The position numbers and the translations under genes were made by a program. Below are positions 7,347-14,847 of a stretch of 24,867 bases of DNA, one piece after another (within the stretch, counting starts at the first letter, position 1; each line of letters starts with the position of its first letter). Source of the DNA: Candidatus Naiadarchaeum limnaeum (GTDB taxonomy: Archaea; Undinarchaeota; Undinarchaeia; Undinarchaeales; Naiadarchaeaceae); contig DVAB01000025.1 in assembly GCA_014189685.1 (NCBI GenBank), positions 1 to 24,867 on the forward strand, given 5' to 3'. A model generated the notes under the pieces. That model was not told where the DNA came from. It did no database searches and worked only from the letters and a program-made list of their open reading frames with translations.

Positions 7347-7441
7347 TAGACTATACAGCACCCGCATTTTTTCCTTAATTTTTTCTCCTGCTCAATCGCA
7401 TGACCGCACTCAGCGCATTTAATTTTGTACGCTGAACTCAT
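7346..7441 (-). CDS. 31-residue Cys-rich microprotein between transketolase subunits
   Basis: On the minus strand an ATG at 7441-7439 opens a 31-codon frame ending with TAA at 7348-7346. The protein has C9-x-x-C12 and then C26-x-C28-C29 with a basic Lys/Arg stretch between, a pattern that could hold one zinc ion. Its ATG overlaps the TGA of the upstream transketolase half (ATGA), and a gagg lies 7 bases before it. Its TAA overlaps the next ATG (TAATG). Such couplings on both sides are what real operon genes show. It could instead be a chance frame if the C-subunit starts at 7367. No family is recognised beyond a zinc-ribbon-like look. Confidence 0.6.
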   Translation of the reverse strand: MSSAYKIKCAECGHAIEQEKKLRKKCGCCIV

Positions 7442-8271
7442 TTCAGTTCCTCGATTGCTTTTTTATATTCCTCTTCATTTGGAGCTTTGCCGTGGAATTC
7501 CGGGTTTAATTCCATAAATGAAACGCCCTTTCCTTTTGAAGTATCAGCAATTATTACGCGCGGCCCGCTTAAGTTTTCAGCATTATCAAGAGCAGTTGCA
7601 AGTGAATTGAAATCATGCCCATTGCACTCAATTACTTTCCATCCAAATGATTTCCATTTTTCCGCGTAGGGATCCATTCTTTTAGTTTTATCAACAAACT
7701 CGTCATTCTGGATTTTATTCCGATCAACAATTGCAACTACGTCTAAATTATAGTTTGCAGCACTCATTGCAGCCTCCCAGATTTGACCTTCCTGAGTTTC
7801 CCCGTCTCCAAGCAAAACAAATATTTTAAAGTTTTTGCCATCCAATTTTCGTGCAAGTGCAATTCCATTTGCAAAGCTCAGCCCCTGCCCCAAAGTTCCA
7901 ACTGAAAATTCAATTCCTGGGACATCTGTAACCGCGTGCCCTTGCAAAAGTGCTCCTATTTTTCTGAATTTGTTCAGTTCGCTTTTTGAAAAAAATCCTA
8001 AATCTGCTAAAATGGCATATAGAGCAGGGCAAGCATGCCCCTTGCTTAAAATAAAGCGGTCTCTATTTGGATCTTTATAATTCTTAGGAGAAATGTTTAG
8101 GCGGCCAGTATAATAAAGAGCTACCAAAATATCTGTTTCTGAAAGAGAGCCTCCTGGGTGGCCGCTCTGTGCCCTATAAAGCATTTCAACTATATCGCGG
8201 CGCAATTGCTTCGCCTTCTTTTGCAAGAATTCTATATCTGTTTCCTTAGCTTTTAATTCTAGCTTATTCAT
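7438..8271 (-). CDS. Transketolase, N-terminal subunit
   Basis: The 277-residue protein is the thiamine-diphosphate-binding half of transketolase. The cofactor motif runs from G155-D-G-E-T-Q-E-G to N185-K (IVDRNKIQND). Earlier hallmarks are SGHPGGSLSETDIL (36-49), SKGHACPALY (77-86) and GTLGQGLSFANG (126-137). It pairs with the C-subunit encoded just downstream to transfer two-carbon units between sugar phosphates. The start has a Shine-Dalgarno-like ggag close by and a TATA-like box at 8303-8313, so it may be transcribed separately from the rpe-EamA pair upstream. Confidence 0.92.
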   Translation of the reverse strand: MNKLELKAKETDIEFLQKKAKQLRRDIVEMLYRAQSGHPGGSLSETDILVALYYTGRLNISPKNYKDPNRDRFILSKGHACPALYAILADLGFFSKSELNKFRKIGALLQGHAVTDVPGIEFSVGTLGQGLSFANGIALARKLDGKNFKIFVLLGDGETQEGQIWEAAMSAANYNLDVVAIVDRNKIQNDEFVDKTKRMDPYAEKWKSFGWKVIECNGHDFNSLATALDNAENLSGPRVIIADTSKGKGVSFMELNPEFHGKAPNEEEYKKAIEELK

Positions 8272-8302
8272 TCTCCGGCTCCGAGTAGGGTAAGGCAGTA
8301 TT

Positions 8303-8313
8303 AATATTTAAAG
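8303..8313 (-). promoter_or_regulatory. TATA-like box before the transketolase N-subunit
   Basis: Read on the minus strand the sequence is ctttaaatatt, centred about 37 bases before the ATG at 8271. This predicts a short leader of roughly ten bases containing ggag. It marks the only gap of more than 50 bases inside this gene cluster. Confidence 0.45.
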
Positions 8314-8324
8314 ATTATTAAAAA

Positions 8325-8753
8325 TTATAAAGCGAGCAAAACCCCGGCCGCTATTGCCAATAAAATGCCAGCGGCATTTGCTAATTTTATCTTTTCTTTC
8401 AGTATTAAAATAGCTAGTACAGTTGTAACTGCTGGATAAAGAGCAGTTAGAGGAATTGCTATGCTAAGCGATGCTTTTCTTAAATAGGAAATGAAGAATA
8501 GAGTTCCAATCACAGAAGCTATGGAACCAACAATCATGTAAACCACGCCGCCGCCTGTTGTAAATGGTATTTTTTGATAAAAAACAATGGCTGTTAAAAT
8601 TACTGCGTCCAAAACTAAAAAAGTAAGGAATGCCCAAAAAGTTGCTCTCTCCAGTCCAATTTTTGCAGTTCCTATCTTATAGAAAAATCCCCAAAATCCC
8701 CAGAACAAAACCACCATTATCACAGCTATAAAACTCGTGTCCATTTTTCTCAT
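8325..8753 (-). CDS. EamA-type transporter, single-repeat (half) DMT protein
   Basis: The 142-residue protein has about five hydrophobic helices and the ending typical of one EamA repeat: IAIPLTALYPAVTTVLA, LKEKIKL and a final Gly/Ala-rich helix. Full-length drug/metabolite transporters carry two such repeats, so this single-repeat form probably works as a dimer. Its ATG overlaps the rpe stop (ATGA), so the two are translated together. The substrate is unknown. A sugar or other small metabolite linked to the pentose phosphate genes is only a guess. Confidence 0.85.
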   Translation of the reverse strand: MRKMDTSFIAVIMVVLFWGFWGFFYKIGTAKIGLERATFWAFLTFLVLDAVILTAIVFYQKIPFTTGGGVVYMIVGSIASVIGTLFFISYLRKASLSIAIPLTALYPAVTTVLAILILKEKIKLANAAGILLAIAAGVLLAL

Positions 8754-9427
8754 TTTTCGTACTTTTTAAAAATCTCCTTAAACTTTTTTGCGGTCTCTGT
8801 GGGATTTGGAGTTTTAAAAATTCCGCTTCCTGAAACAATTACATCCGCCCCTGCTTTTAAAACCGGTTCAACATTATCCAGTTTAATTCCGCCATCAACT
8901 TCTAAATCAAAACTGTATTTTTCTTTTTCCATAATTTTTCTTAGATCTAAAATTTTTGGCAAAACCTCTGGCATGAATCCTTGGCCGCCAAAACCTGGAT
9001 TAACACTCATAATTAAAGCTAGATCAATTTGATCAAGAACTGGCAGCAATTTCTTCAAAGGAGTTGGAGGATTAATGGCAGCGCCTGCTTTTGCCCCTGC
9101 ATCAGAAATTTGTTTTAATACTTGTTTGAAATGATTATTGTCGCGCATTGTTTCTGCGTGCACTATAATTATATCAGAGCCAGCTTTTGCAAACTGCTCA
9201 ATATATTTCCAAGGATGAGAAATCATTAATTGAGTATCAACAACTAAATTTGTGCTCTTTCTTACTGCCACAACAATTGGAATTCCAATTGAAATATTTG
9301 GAACAAAATGGCCGTCCATTACATCAACTTCTATGTAATCTGAATAAGGCTCAACTAATTTTATTTGCTCTGCTAATCTTGAAAAATCACAACTCAAAAT
9401 ACTTGGAGCAAGTTTTACTTTTTTCAT
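8750..9427 (-). CDS. rpe: Ribulose-phosphate 3-epimerase family, two metal His replaced
   Basis: The 225-residue TIM-barrel protein matches Rpe throughout: K5-L-A-P-S-I-L-S, D35-V-M-D-G-H-F-V-P-N, MSVNPGFGGQGF, LEVDGGIKLDN and VSGSGIF. It should interconvert ribulose-5-phosphate and xylulose-5-phosphate. The catalytic Asp35 and the later Asp (EVDGG) are present. However, the two His that usually bind the metal are replaced: the position before D35 (VHFD in E. coli) is Glu33, and the one in DVHLM is Gln66. Activity with a changed metal site, or a related substrate, is possible. First gene of the cluster, divergent from the HD protein. Confidence 0.88.
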   Translation of the reverse strand: MKKVKLAPSILSCDFSRLAEQIKLVEPYSDYIEVDVMDGHFVPNISIGIPIVVAVRKSTNLVVDTQLMISHPWKYIEQFAKAGSDIIIVHAETMRDNNHFKQVLKQISDAGAKAGAAINPPTPLKKLLPVLDQIDLALIMSVNPGFGGQGFMPEVLPKILDLRKIMEKEKYSFDLEVDGGIKLDNVEPVLKAGADVIVSGSGIFKTPNPTETAKKFKEIFKKYEK

Positions 9428-9442
9428 AGCCTAGGATAATTA

Positions 9443-9460
9443 ATATATAAGCATTTAAAC
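9443..9460. promoter_or_regulatory. Overlapping divergent TATA boxes between rpe and HD gene
   Basis: Only 46 bases separate the two start codons. The box atatataagc (9443-9452) is centred 27 bases before the + ATG at 9474. On the other strand gtttaaatgc (9451-9460) is centred 29 bases before the - ATG at 9427. The two boxes overlap, so binding of one preinitiation complex should hinder the other. Confidence 0.5.
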
Positions 9461-9473
9461 TTTACTTAGCCTC

Positions 9474-10031
9474 ATGAAAAAGGGAGATAGAAAGAAAAGA
9501 GTGGCGCAATTTTTCCTAGAAGTAGGAGTATTGAAAAGACTTCCACGCTCTGGATGGATTCAAGTAGGAGTGCAAAATCCAGAAACAGTAGGAAGTCATA
9601 GTTTCAGAACTGCGCTGATTGCCTGGGCACTTGCAAAATTTCTAAATGCGGATACAAATAAAGTTGTAAAAATGGGTTTACTGCATGATTTGGAAGAAGC
9701 GCGCACAGGAGATTTGAACATGGTAAATAAAAGATATCATCTGAATGATAAGAGAGCAAAGGCATATTCAGATGCTTTAAAAAATTCTCCTTTCGTAATT
9801 GAAGCGCTTGTTTTAATTACAGAATTAAGCATGGGAAAAACTCTTGAGGCAAAAATTGTAAAAGATGCAGATAAACTTGATTTGTTTTTGCAGGCTTTTG
9901 AATATAAAAGCGCAGGGTTAAAAGTTGCTGATAAGTTCTTGCATTCCTCAAGAAAAGAATTGAGGTTAAAAATTTCAAAGGACTTGGCAAAAGAAATTGA
10001 AAAAAGCGAGTTAGTTTGGTGGTACCCATGA
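9474..10031 (+). CDS. HD-domain nucleotidase (YfbR/HDDC2-like)
   Basis: The 185-residue protein has the HD metal centre in order: H42 (PETVGSHSFR), H71-D72 (GLLHDLEEARTGD, with E75 and D80) and D131 (VKDADKLDLFLQAFEY). The surrounding words, including the GW opening, match the YfbR/HDDC2 family of 5'-deoxynucleotidases, which remove phosphate from dNMPs. The length is typical. Its TGA overlaps the ATG of the gamma-carbonic-anhydrase-like gene, so the two share an mRNA. Substrate preference cannot be read from the sequence. Confidence 0.88.
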   Translation: MKKGDRKKRVAQFFLEVGVLKRLPRSGWIQVGVQNPETVGSHSFRTALIAWALAKFLNADTNKVVKMGLLHDLEEARTGDLNMVNKRYHLNDKRAKAYSDALKNSPFVIEALVLITELSMGKTLEAKIVKDADKLDLFLQAFEYKSAGLKVADKFLHSSRKELRLKISKDLAKEIEKSELVWWYP

Positions 10032-10507
10032 AAAAATCTAAACTGCAGTTCATTCATCCAAAGGCAACTGTTGTTGGAAGTGTTAAGCTTGGAAAATACG
10101 TTTCAATCTGGCCAGGCGCGGTTTTACGCGGGGATTTTCACAAAATTGAAGTTGGTGATTATACAAATGTTCAGGACAATGCGGTTTTGCACGGAAGCCA
10201 TACAAAGCCTGCAATTGTTGGAAACAATGTTTCGATTGGGCATGGAGCAATCGTTCATGGATGCACAATTGGGGATTATGTTTTAGTTGGAATGGGTGCA
10301 ATAATTTTAAGCGGTGCAAAAATTGCCAATAATTGTTTTATTGGAGCAGGAGCTTTAGTTCCGGAGGATGCAAAATTGGAAAGCGGAGTTTATGTTGGAG
10401 TTCCTGCACGAAAATTTAGGGATATGAAAAAAGGAGATCATGATTATATTAGAAAAAATGCTCTTGATTACTGGGAAATGGCGCAAAAGTATATGAGAAA
10501 TAAATGA
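10028..10507 (+). CDS. Gamma-carbonic-anhydrase-like left-handed beta-helix protein
   Basis: The 159-residue protein is built of hexapeptide repeats (IGDYVLVGMGA and similar) and has three His placed as zinc ligands: H55 (AVLHGS), H72 and H77 (SIGHGAIVHGC). This is the YrdA/PaaY/Cam family of trimeric metalloenzymes. Some members hydrate CO2, while others are thought to act on acyl-CoA thioesters. I chose ATG 10028 because it overlaps the HD gene stop (ATGA). A frame extended to TTG 10016 is possible but unneeded. The C-terminal helix is present, so the gene looks intact. Confidence 0.88.
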   Translation: MKKSKLQFIHPKATVVGSVKLGKYVSIWPGAVLRGDFHKIEVGDYTNVQDNAVLHGSHTKPAIVGNNVSIGHGAIVHGCTIGDYVLVGMGAIILSGAKIANNCFIGAGALVPEDAKLESGVYVGVPARKFRDMKKGDHDYIRKNALDYWEMAQKYMRNK

Positions 10508-10568
10508 AACTTTTGCTTGTCTCCTCGCAGATACTCGGAGATGGCAAAGAAACACATTAGCAAGAAGA

Positions 10569-11750
10569 TTAAGTAAAGCCGGTAGCTAACCTTCTAAAAA
10601 TTATTGGAGCAATTACTGTTGTTACAAAGCTCATAAAAACAAGTGCTGAAAATATTTCTAGAGAAATTAAATTTGCTTTAAACGCAAGTGTAGCAATAAC
10701 AAGCTCAACATCTCCTTTTGGAGTTAGACCGAAGCCAATAGCAAGCCCTTCTCTAATGCTATTGCCGCTTAATACAACGGCTAAAAGTGCCCCTCCAACT
10801 GTTCCGAAAATCGCAATTAAGATGAAAACAGCTGTTATTGAGGGATGAATGAAAAGCGTTGGAAGGCTAACCCTCATTCCCACCCATATAAGAAATATTG
10901 GAACTAAAAATCCAAAAGAGATAACATGAACCGCTTTTGCAATATCGTGTTCCTCCCAAATTTTTCCTGTTTTGTAATGCAAAAGCTCGCGAACAGAAAT
11001 CCCTGCAACAATTGCCCCTATCAAACTCCCAAATCCAAGAAACTCTGAGAGTGCTGCCATAAGCAAAGTTATTGTAAAGGCACCCATAAACAAACTTGCG
11101 GATGTATGCTCGCGTTCAAATAGTTCTATAAGCCACGGAATTACGTAAGTCTTAAAAAGAACAACAGAAATCACAAAAACTATAATCCCGGAAATTAAGC
11201 GTACTAAACTCACATAAGCCGATAATCCACTTATTACTGCAATTGTTGCGCTTACAAGAGCAAGCTCAAATATATCGTCTATTGCCCCAGTAGTAATTAT
11301 GAGCTCGCCAATTTTTGTTTTTACGAGTTTTAGCTCCTCTAAAATATCAAGAGAAATTGCTTGTGCACTAACAGAAAGGCAAGTTCCAATTATTATTGAA
11401 GATAAAAGACTTTGTTTAAAGTAGAGGGCAGCTAAAAATCCAAATACAAAGGGAATGGAGGTGTTAAAGAGTGATATGAGTACAGCCTCGCGTATATTTC
11501 TCTTCAGCTGCATTAAATCGATTTCCATTCCAACGAAGAAAAACAAGAGCACAACTGCAATATCTGAAAGAAATGAAAAAACATTCAATATTTCAGCGGA
11601 AAATAGAACTGCCTGTATTATTGGAATGCCAAAGAAAAATCCAATCAGAATTTGCCCAACTGCGCGCGGTATTTTAAAATAGCGCACTACTTCTGCCGCA
11701 ACATATGCCAGCATTAGGCTTATGAAAAGCGTGAACAGCATTTGGGACAT
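10569..11750 (-). CDS. CPA2-family Na+(K+)/H+ antiporter, membrane domain only
   Basis: The 393-residue protein has about twelve hydrophobic segments in the Na+/H+ exchanger fold. GQILIGFFFGIP near the N-terminus and TTGAIDDIFELALV in the middle match the family. The paired Asp (IDD) is the usual ion-binding motif of electrogenic members. FGLTPKGDVELVIATLA near the end is also typical. The RCK/TrkA-N regulatory domain found in many CPA2 proteins is absent. It could use a proton gradient, such as that from the pyrophosphatase at 18104-20098, to expel Na+. The start is 27 bases from a TATA-like box. Confidence 0.88.
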   Translation of the reverse strand: MSQMLFTLFISLMLAYVAAEVVRYFKIPRAVGQILIGFFFGIPIIQAVLFSAEILNVFSFLSDIAVVLLFFFVGMEIDLMQLKRNIREAVLISLFNTSIPFVFGFLAALYFKQSLLSSIIIGTCLSVSAQAISLDILEELKLVKTKIGELIITTGAIDDIFELALVSATIAVISGLSAYVSLVRLISGIIVFVISVVLFKTYVIPWLIELFEREHTSASLFMGAFTITLLMAALSEFLGFGSLIGAIVAGISVRELLHYKTGKIWEEHDIAKAVHVISFGFLVPIFLIWVGMRVSLPTLFIHPSITAVFILIAIFGTVGGALLAVVLSGNSIREGLAIGFGLTPKGDVELVIATLAFKANLISLEIFSALVFMSFVTTVIAPIIFRRLATGFT

Positions 11751-11772
11751 AATTTTTTGATATGTTTATTTG

Positions 11773-11782
11773 ATTAATATAC
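11773..11782 (-). promoter_or_regulatory. TATA-like box for the antiporter gene
   Basis: Read on the minus strand gtatattaat is centred about 27 bases before the ATG at 11750, which fits a leaderless transcript. Confidence 0.5.
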
Positions 11783-11837
11783 TTTTTAAGAGGGTTAGTC
11801 AATTTCCCTAAATCAAGAATTTGAAGTCCGGGGAAGG

Positions 11838-11848
11838 ATATATAAATA
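11838..11848 (+). promoter_or_regulatory. TATA-like box for the surface glycoprotein gene
   Basis: The sequence atatataaata is centred about 31-34 bases before the two adjacent ATG codons at 11874 and 11877. It is the strongest-looking TATA box in the window, as expected for an abundant surface protein. Confidence 0.6.
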
Positions 11849-11873
11849 AAAGGAGATTAAACAAAAATATTAA

Positions 11874-14096
11874 ATGATGAAAGCACGCGTGAGTGCACTG
11901 ATTTTGGGGGTGGCCATACTTATGAGTTTTCTTCTTGTGCCAGCGGTTTTTGCTGATGGTACAGGAATTTCTATAACAGAAGTTCAGACTCCTTTTAATT
12001 TCCTGGATGTCGGGAATGCCACGCCTCAAACTTATACATTATGGGCAGTTGTGAATAATACAGGCAGAGATACAAGTTCAGGAACAGGAGACAACAGTCT
12101 AAATTTTACAAATGTAACTTTTATTTTGCCTTTTGGTGTGAACCCTGCTGCAGGAGTTTGTAATGCTTCAAACAGTATAGATTTTGGCAGGACTAATGGA
12201 ACGCTAAACACAACTCATCATGCTTGCACGGTTGGGCATTGGAATTTGAGCATCGCTTCAGAAGGAACAAACACTGGTGTAAATGTATCGATTACAGTAA
12301 CCGCTAATATGTCTGCACTTGCCATGAATCATATTGCGCGTGGTGTCAATACAATTCCGGCACTTATTTACGCAATTACAAATGCTACAAATAACTCAAC
12401 AACAACCTTGGTGAGCAATAGATCAAACCCAGTTCAGCACAATTCAACTTCATTCTGGATAAACCCAAGGCCATATGCATATGCAGCCAACGTCACAGCA
12501 AATGGAACTGTTTACATAACAAACTGGAACCAGACAAGAAATGGTTATATTATGAATGCTCCTCTGATGACTTACAATTCAACACTTGGTTATCCTGTTC
12601 CGGCTTCAAATTCTTTTACAGAAATTATGTACATGGACAGGACTCCAATGGAGGCTGCGAGCAACTCTACTGATCCGCTTTATATGGAGCTGTTCAGCTA
12701 CAACCTCACTTTTAGAGTAGTTGTCCCCTATATCAATAACAGCACCACTGATTTTGTTCAACAAACTTATTACATAAATTCTCCTGCAGCTGCCGGAAAC
12801 CAGACATTAATGCCACTTCTCATAAGGCAGCAAACTGTTCCCGGGCCAATGGGGCAAAATATGACAATGATAATGGGGCTGCCAGCGCAAAGCGGCTTTA
12901 CGGTCTGGTATGGAGTAAATGGGACTGCTCCTGTAAATTCTTCAAATGCAGGAATTTATGACGATAATAATCTAACCAATCTGAAAGGAATAAATCTTTA
13001 TTTCAATCCAAATTACAATGCAAACAGCCCGATGCTCAGGATTATTGCAACAAATATTACAAATCTGAATAATACAGATATAAGCATATTACTCACATTA
13101 ATGGATTTTGCAAACCAAAGAACATCATCGCCGGTTTATGCGCTGGCGCAGCAAATAAGCGGGTTTGACATGAATGCACCCCCAAAATTGGGGGAGAACA
13201 TAACCACTGTATACTTGGTGAATATTTCAAATGGATTGGATAATTACACACTGAGCAATTTGTCTATCAGATTTATGATGCCAAAGAACGCCACTGTGAT
13301 AAATGGAACTAATGCAGGTGTTACAACAAATATATCTGATTTTGACAATGCAAGTTTCAAGCACTCTTCTAATAAACTCACACCGGGCGCGTGGTCGCGT
13401 CCTTGGTTTGCAGTAACAAATTATACAAAAAATGTAAACATAACTGATAGCGCTGGTCCGATGTCGGGGAGCGGGGTTAGCATATGGTTCCAGTTTGTGG
13501 ATTTAATGCTTAACAGCAGTTTCAACAACTGGATTCCCGGGGGGCAGACAGGCAATTCATCTTTTGTTGCTATGAACTTTACAACATATATGAGCTTCCC
13601 AACAATGAATTATACAAACCGCACCCCAGGGACAGCTGGCTCGTACAACTCATTCAATGCAACAATTCAGGTGCCGATGAAAGGCAGGCTTAATCTGACT
13701 GACAGAGTGCCAGGACTGGATTCCACTATTGCCAGTTATAGTGTTAAAATAGACGGGCAATCGTATACAAGCGGAGATGGAAACATCACTATCGGAAGCT
13801 TAACGCTAGATAATGTTGATTCTGGCTCTCACTCAATTTCAGTAAGCTATACTGTTCCTTCTGCAGGAGACGGTGGCACTAGTGGCGGAGGGGGAGGCGG
13901 CGGTGGAGGAGGGGGCGGAGGAAGTGGGATAGTATTTACAATTCCCTCTAATGTTGCACAGCGCAAATTTAATGTTTCAAGTGGAGACAGGATAGTTGTT
14001 GATTTTGGAATTCCCAAAGAAAAAAATATCTCTGAAAAATACACAGTAAAGGTTTTGAACATAACAGGCACGACTGTGCTGATTGACATAAAATGA
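11874..14096 (+). CDS. Large secreted sequon-rich surface protein
   Basis: The 740-residue protein starts with a signal peptide (a basic start, a hydrophobic core at about 8-25, and likely cleavage after AVFA). Counting by eye gives about fifty N-x-S/T sequons, far more than in its neighbours, so heavy N-glycosylation is expected. The body is beta-rich with no recognised enzyme motif. It then has a 13-glycine run (codons at about 13885-13923) and a final small beta module (KFNVSSGDRIVVDF to VLIDIK). There is no C-terminal membrane helix. The TGA overlaps the next ATG, and that gene encodes a membrane-anchored partner. An S-layer or adhesin-like role is inferred from composition only. Either ATG 11874 or ATG 11877 may be used. 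Confidence 0.8.
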   Translation: MMKARVSALILGVAILMSFLLVPAVFADGTGISITEVQTPFNFLDVGNATPQTYTLWAVVNNTGRDTSSGTGDNSLNFTNVTFILPFGVNPAAGVCNASNSIDFGRTNGTLNTTHHACTVGHWNLSIASEGTNTGVNVSITVTANMSALAMNHIARGVNTIPALIYAITNATNNSTTTLVSNRSNPVQHNSTSFWINPRPYAYAANVTANGTVYITNWNQTRNGYIMNAPLMTYNSTLGYPVPASNSFTEIMYMDRTPMEAASNSTDPLYMELFSYNLTFRVVVPYINNSTTDFVQQTYYINSPAAAGNQTLMPLLIRQQTVPGPMGQNMTMIMGLPAQSGFTVWYGVNGTAPVNSSNAGIYDDNNLTNLKGINLYFNPNYNANSPMLRIIATNITNLNNTDISILLTLMDFANQRTSSPVYALAQQISGFDMNAPPKLGENITTVYLVNISNGLDNYTLSNLSIRFMMPKNATVINGTNAGVTTNISDFDNASFKHSSNKLTPGAWSRPWFAVTNYTKNVNITDSAGPMSGSGVSIWFQFVDLMLNSSFNNWIPGGQTGNSSFVAMNFTTYMSFPTMNYTNRTPGTAGSYNSFNATIQVPMKGRLNLTDRVPGLDSTIASYSVKIDGQSYTSGDGNITIGSLTLDNVDSGSHSISVSYTVPSAGDGGTSGGGGGGGGGGGGGSGIVFTIPSNVAQRKFNVSSGDRIVVDFGIPKEKNISEKYTVKVLNITGTTVLIDIK

Positions 14097-14536
14097 AAAC
14101 AGGAAAAACTTTAACAGTGATATCGGTGGTATTACTTGCAGTAGTAACACTCGTTTTATTAGGGCCTTTCCAGCCAAGTGGAGCAATTTTGCTATCGGCT
14201 AATCTTGGGAGTACCCAAGAAATTGATGTTGATGGGGATGGTACAAAAGACTTGAGAGTCTTGGTAAATAGTGTATCAGCTAATAAAGCTGAATTAACTG
14301 TTACAAAACTTAGGGGAGCAAAAATTGCGGTACAAGCTGCTCCTCCAGCTCCTGAAATAGGTGCACCAGAAGAAACTCCAGCAGAGGTTACACTCCCAGA
14401 AGAAGTTATACAGCCACCCCTAGCGGAAAAACCCATAATTCCGCAGACCACACTCATAATAATAATTGTAGCAGTTGCAGTTGTTGCTATAGGAATGCTG
14501 TTTTATAATTTAAAAAAGAGGGGCAGTAAACAATAA
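14093..14536 (+). CDS. Membrane-anchored partner of the surface protein
   Basis: The 147-residue protein has a hydrophobic N-terminus (7-24, signal peptide or anchor) and a small beta module containing a calcium-loop-like D45-V-D-G-D-G-T-K-D-L54. A Pro/Glu-rich stalk (82-118), a C-terminal membrane helix (120-138) and a short basic tail complete it. The ATGA overlap with the large secreted protein indicates coupled expression. The module's shape (short strands, then K-A-E-L-T-V-T-K-L) recalls tails that, as far as I remember, lie at the C-end of single large surface proteins in related archaea. It may therefore hold the large protein to the membrane. Confidence 0.7.
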   Translation: MKTGKTLTVISVVLLAVVTLVLLGPFQPSGAILLSANLGSTQEIDVDGDGTKDLRVLVNSVSANKAELTVTKLRGAKIAVQAAPPAPEIGAPEETPAEVTLPEEVIQPPLAEKPIIPQTTLIIIIVAVAVVAIGMLFYNLKKRGSKQ

Positions 14537-14537
14537 A

Positions 14538-14547
14538 GTATATAAAC
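14538..14547 (+). promoter_or_regulatory. TATA-like box for the 14569 gene
   Basis: The sequence agtatataaa is centred about 27 bases before the ATG at 14569, consistent with a leaderless mRNA. Confidence 0.55.
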
Positions 14548-14568
14548 AATATTAATTTACTTCAAAAT

Positions 14569-14829
14569 ATGGAACAAAAAGATACCCTGCGTGATAATAT
14601 AGAGGATATGGGCTATTTTGTTGGCTGGATGATTTTTGGAGTTTTAATAGGATGGGGAATTGCTTGGCTTGCACAGCATCCTTGGATGAGCTCTCCATTC
14701 TATGACTTTTATGGAGTTGCCGGAGCTGCAATTGCAGTTATGTGGGCATCCTTCAGAAGACAAAAACATCTTGAGCACTTGCCACATGTCCGCATGCATC
14801 TGGAAAGAATGGCAGGGAAAAAAAGGTAA
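14569..14829 (+). CDS. Small membrane protein
   Basis: The 86-residue protein has two hydrophobic segments (about 14-35 and 44-61) joined by a short loop rich in aromatic residues and Pro. A basic, His-rich tail follows (RRQKHLEHLPHVRMHLERM, ending KKR). No family is recognised. The tail would lie on the same side as the acidic N-terminus. It has its own TATA box. Confidence 0.65.
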   Translation: MEQKDTLRDNIEDMGYFVGWMIFGVLIGWGIAWLAQHPWMSSPFYDFYGVAGAAIAVMWASFRRQKHLEHLPHVRMHLERMAGKKR

Positions 14830-14847
14830 ACAGTTATTCTTAAAAAA

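Noticed and set aside
7346-7367. Longer transketolase C-subunit starting at ATG 7367
   Set aside because: The extra seven residues do not resemble the family start, and the frame would overlap the coupled microprotein. It is still possible because an aagga lies before it.
10504-10560. An 18-codon frame overlapping the carbonic-anhydrase-like stop (ATGA), with a second tiny basic frame after it
   Set aside because: No ribosome site of its own, no motif, and it runs into a short gap before a convergent gene. The overlap alone is weak support.
13885-13923. Poly-glycine tract as a possible phase-variation or slippage site
   Set aside because: The glycine codons are mixed (GGA, GGG, GGC, GGT), so no long single-base or simple repeat exists to slip on.
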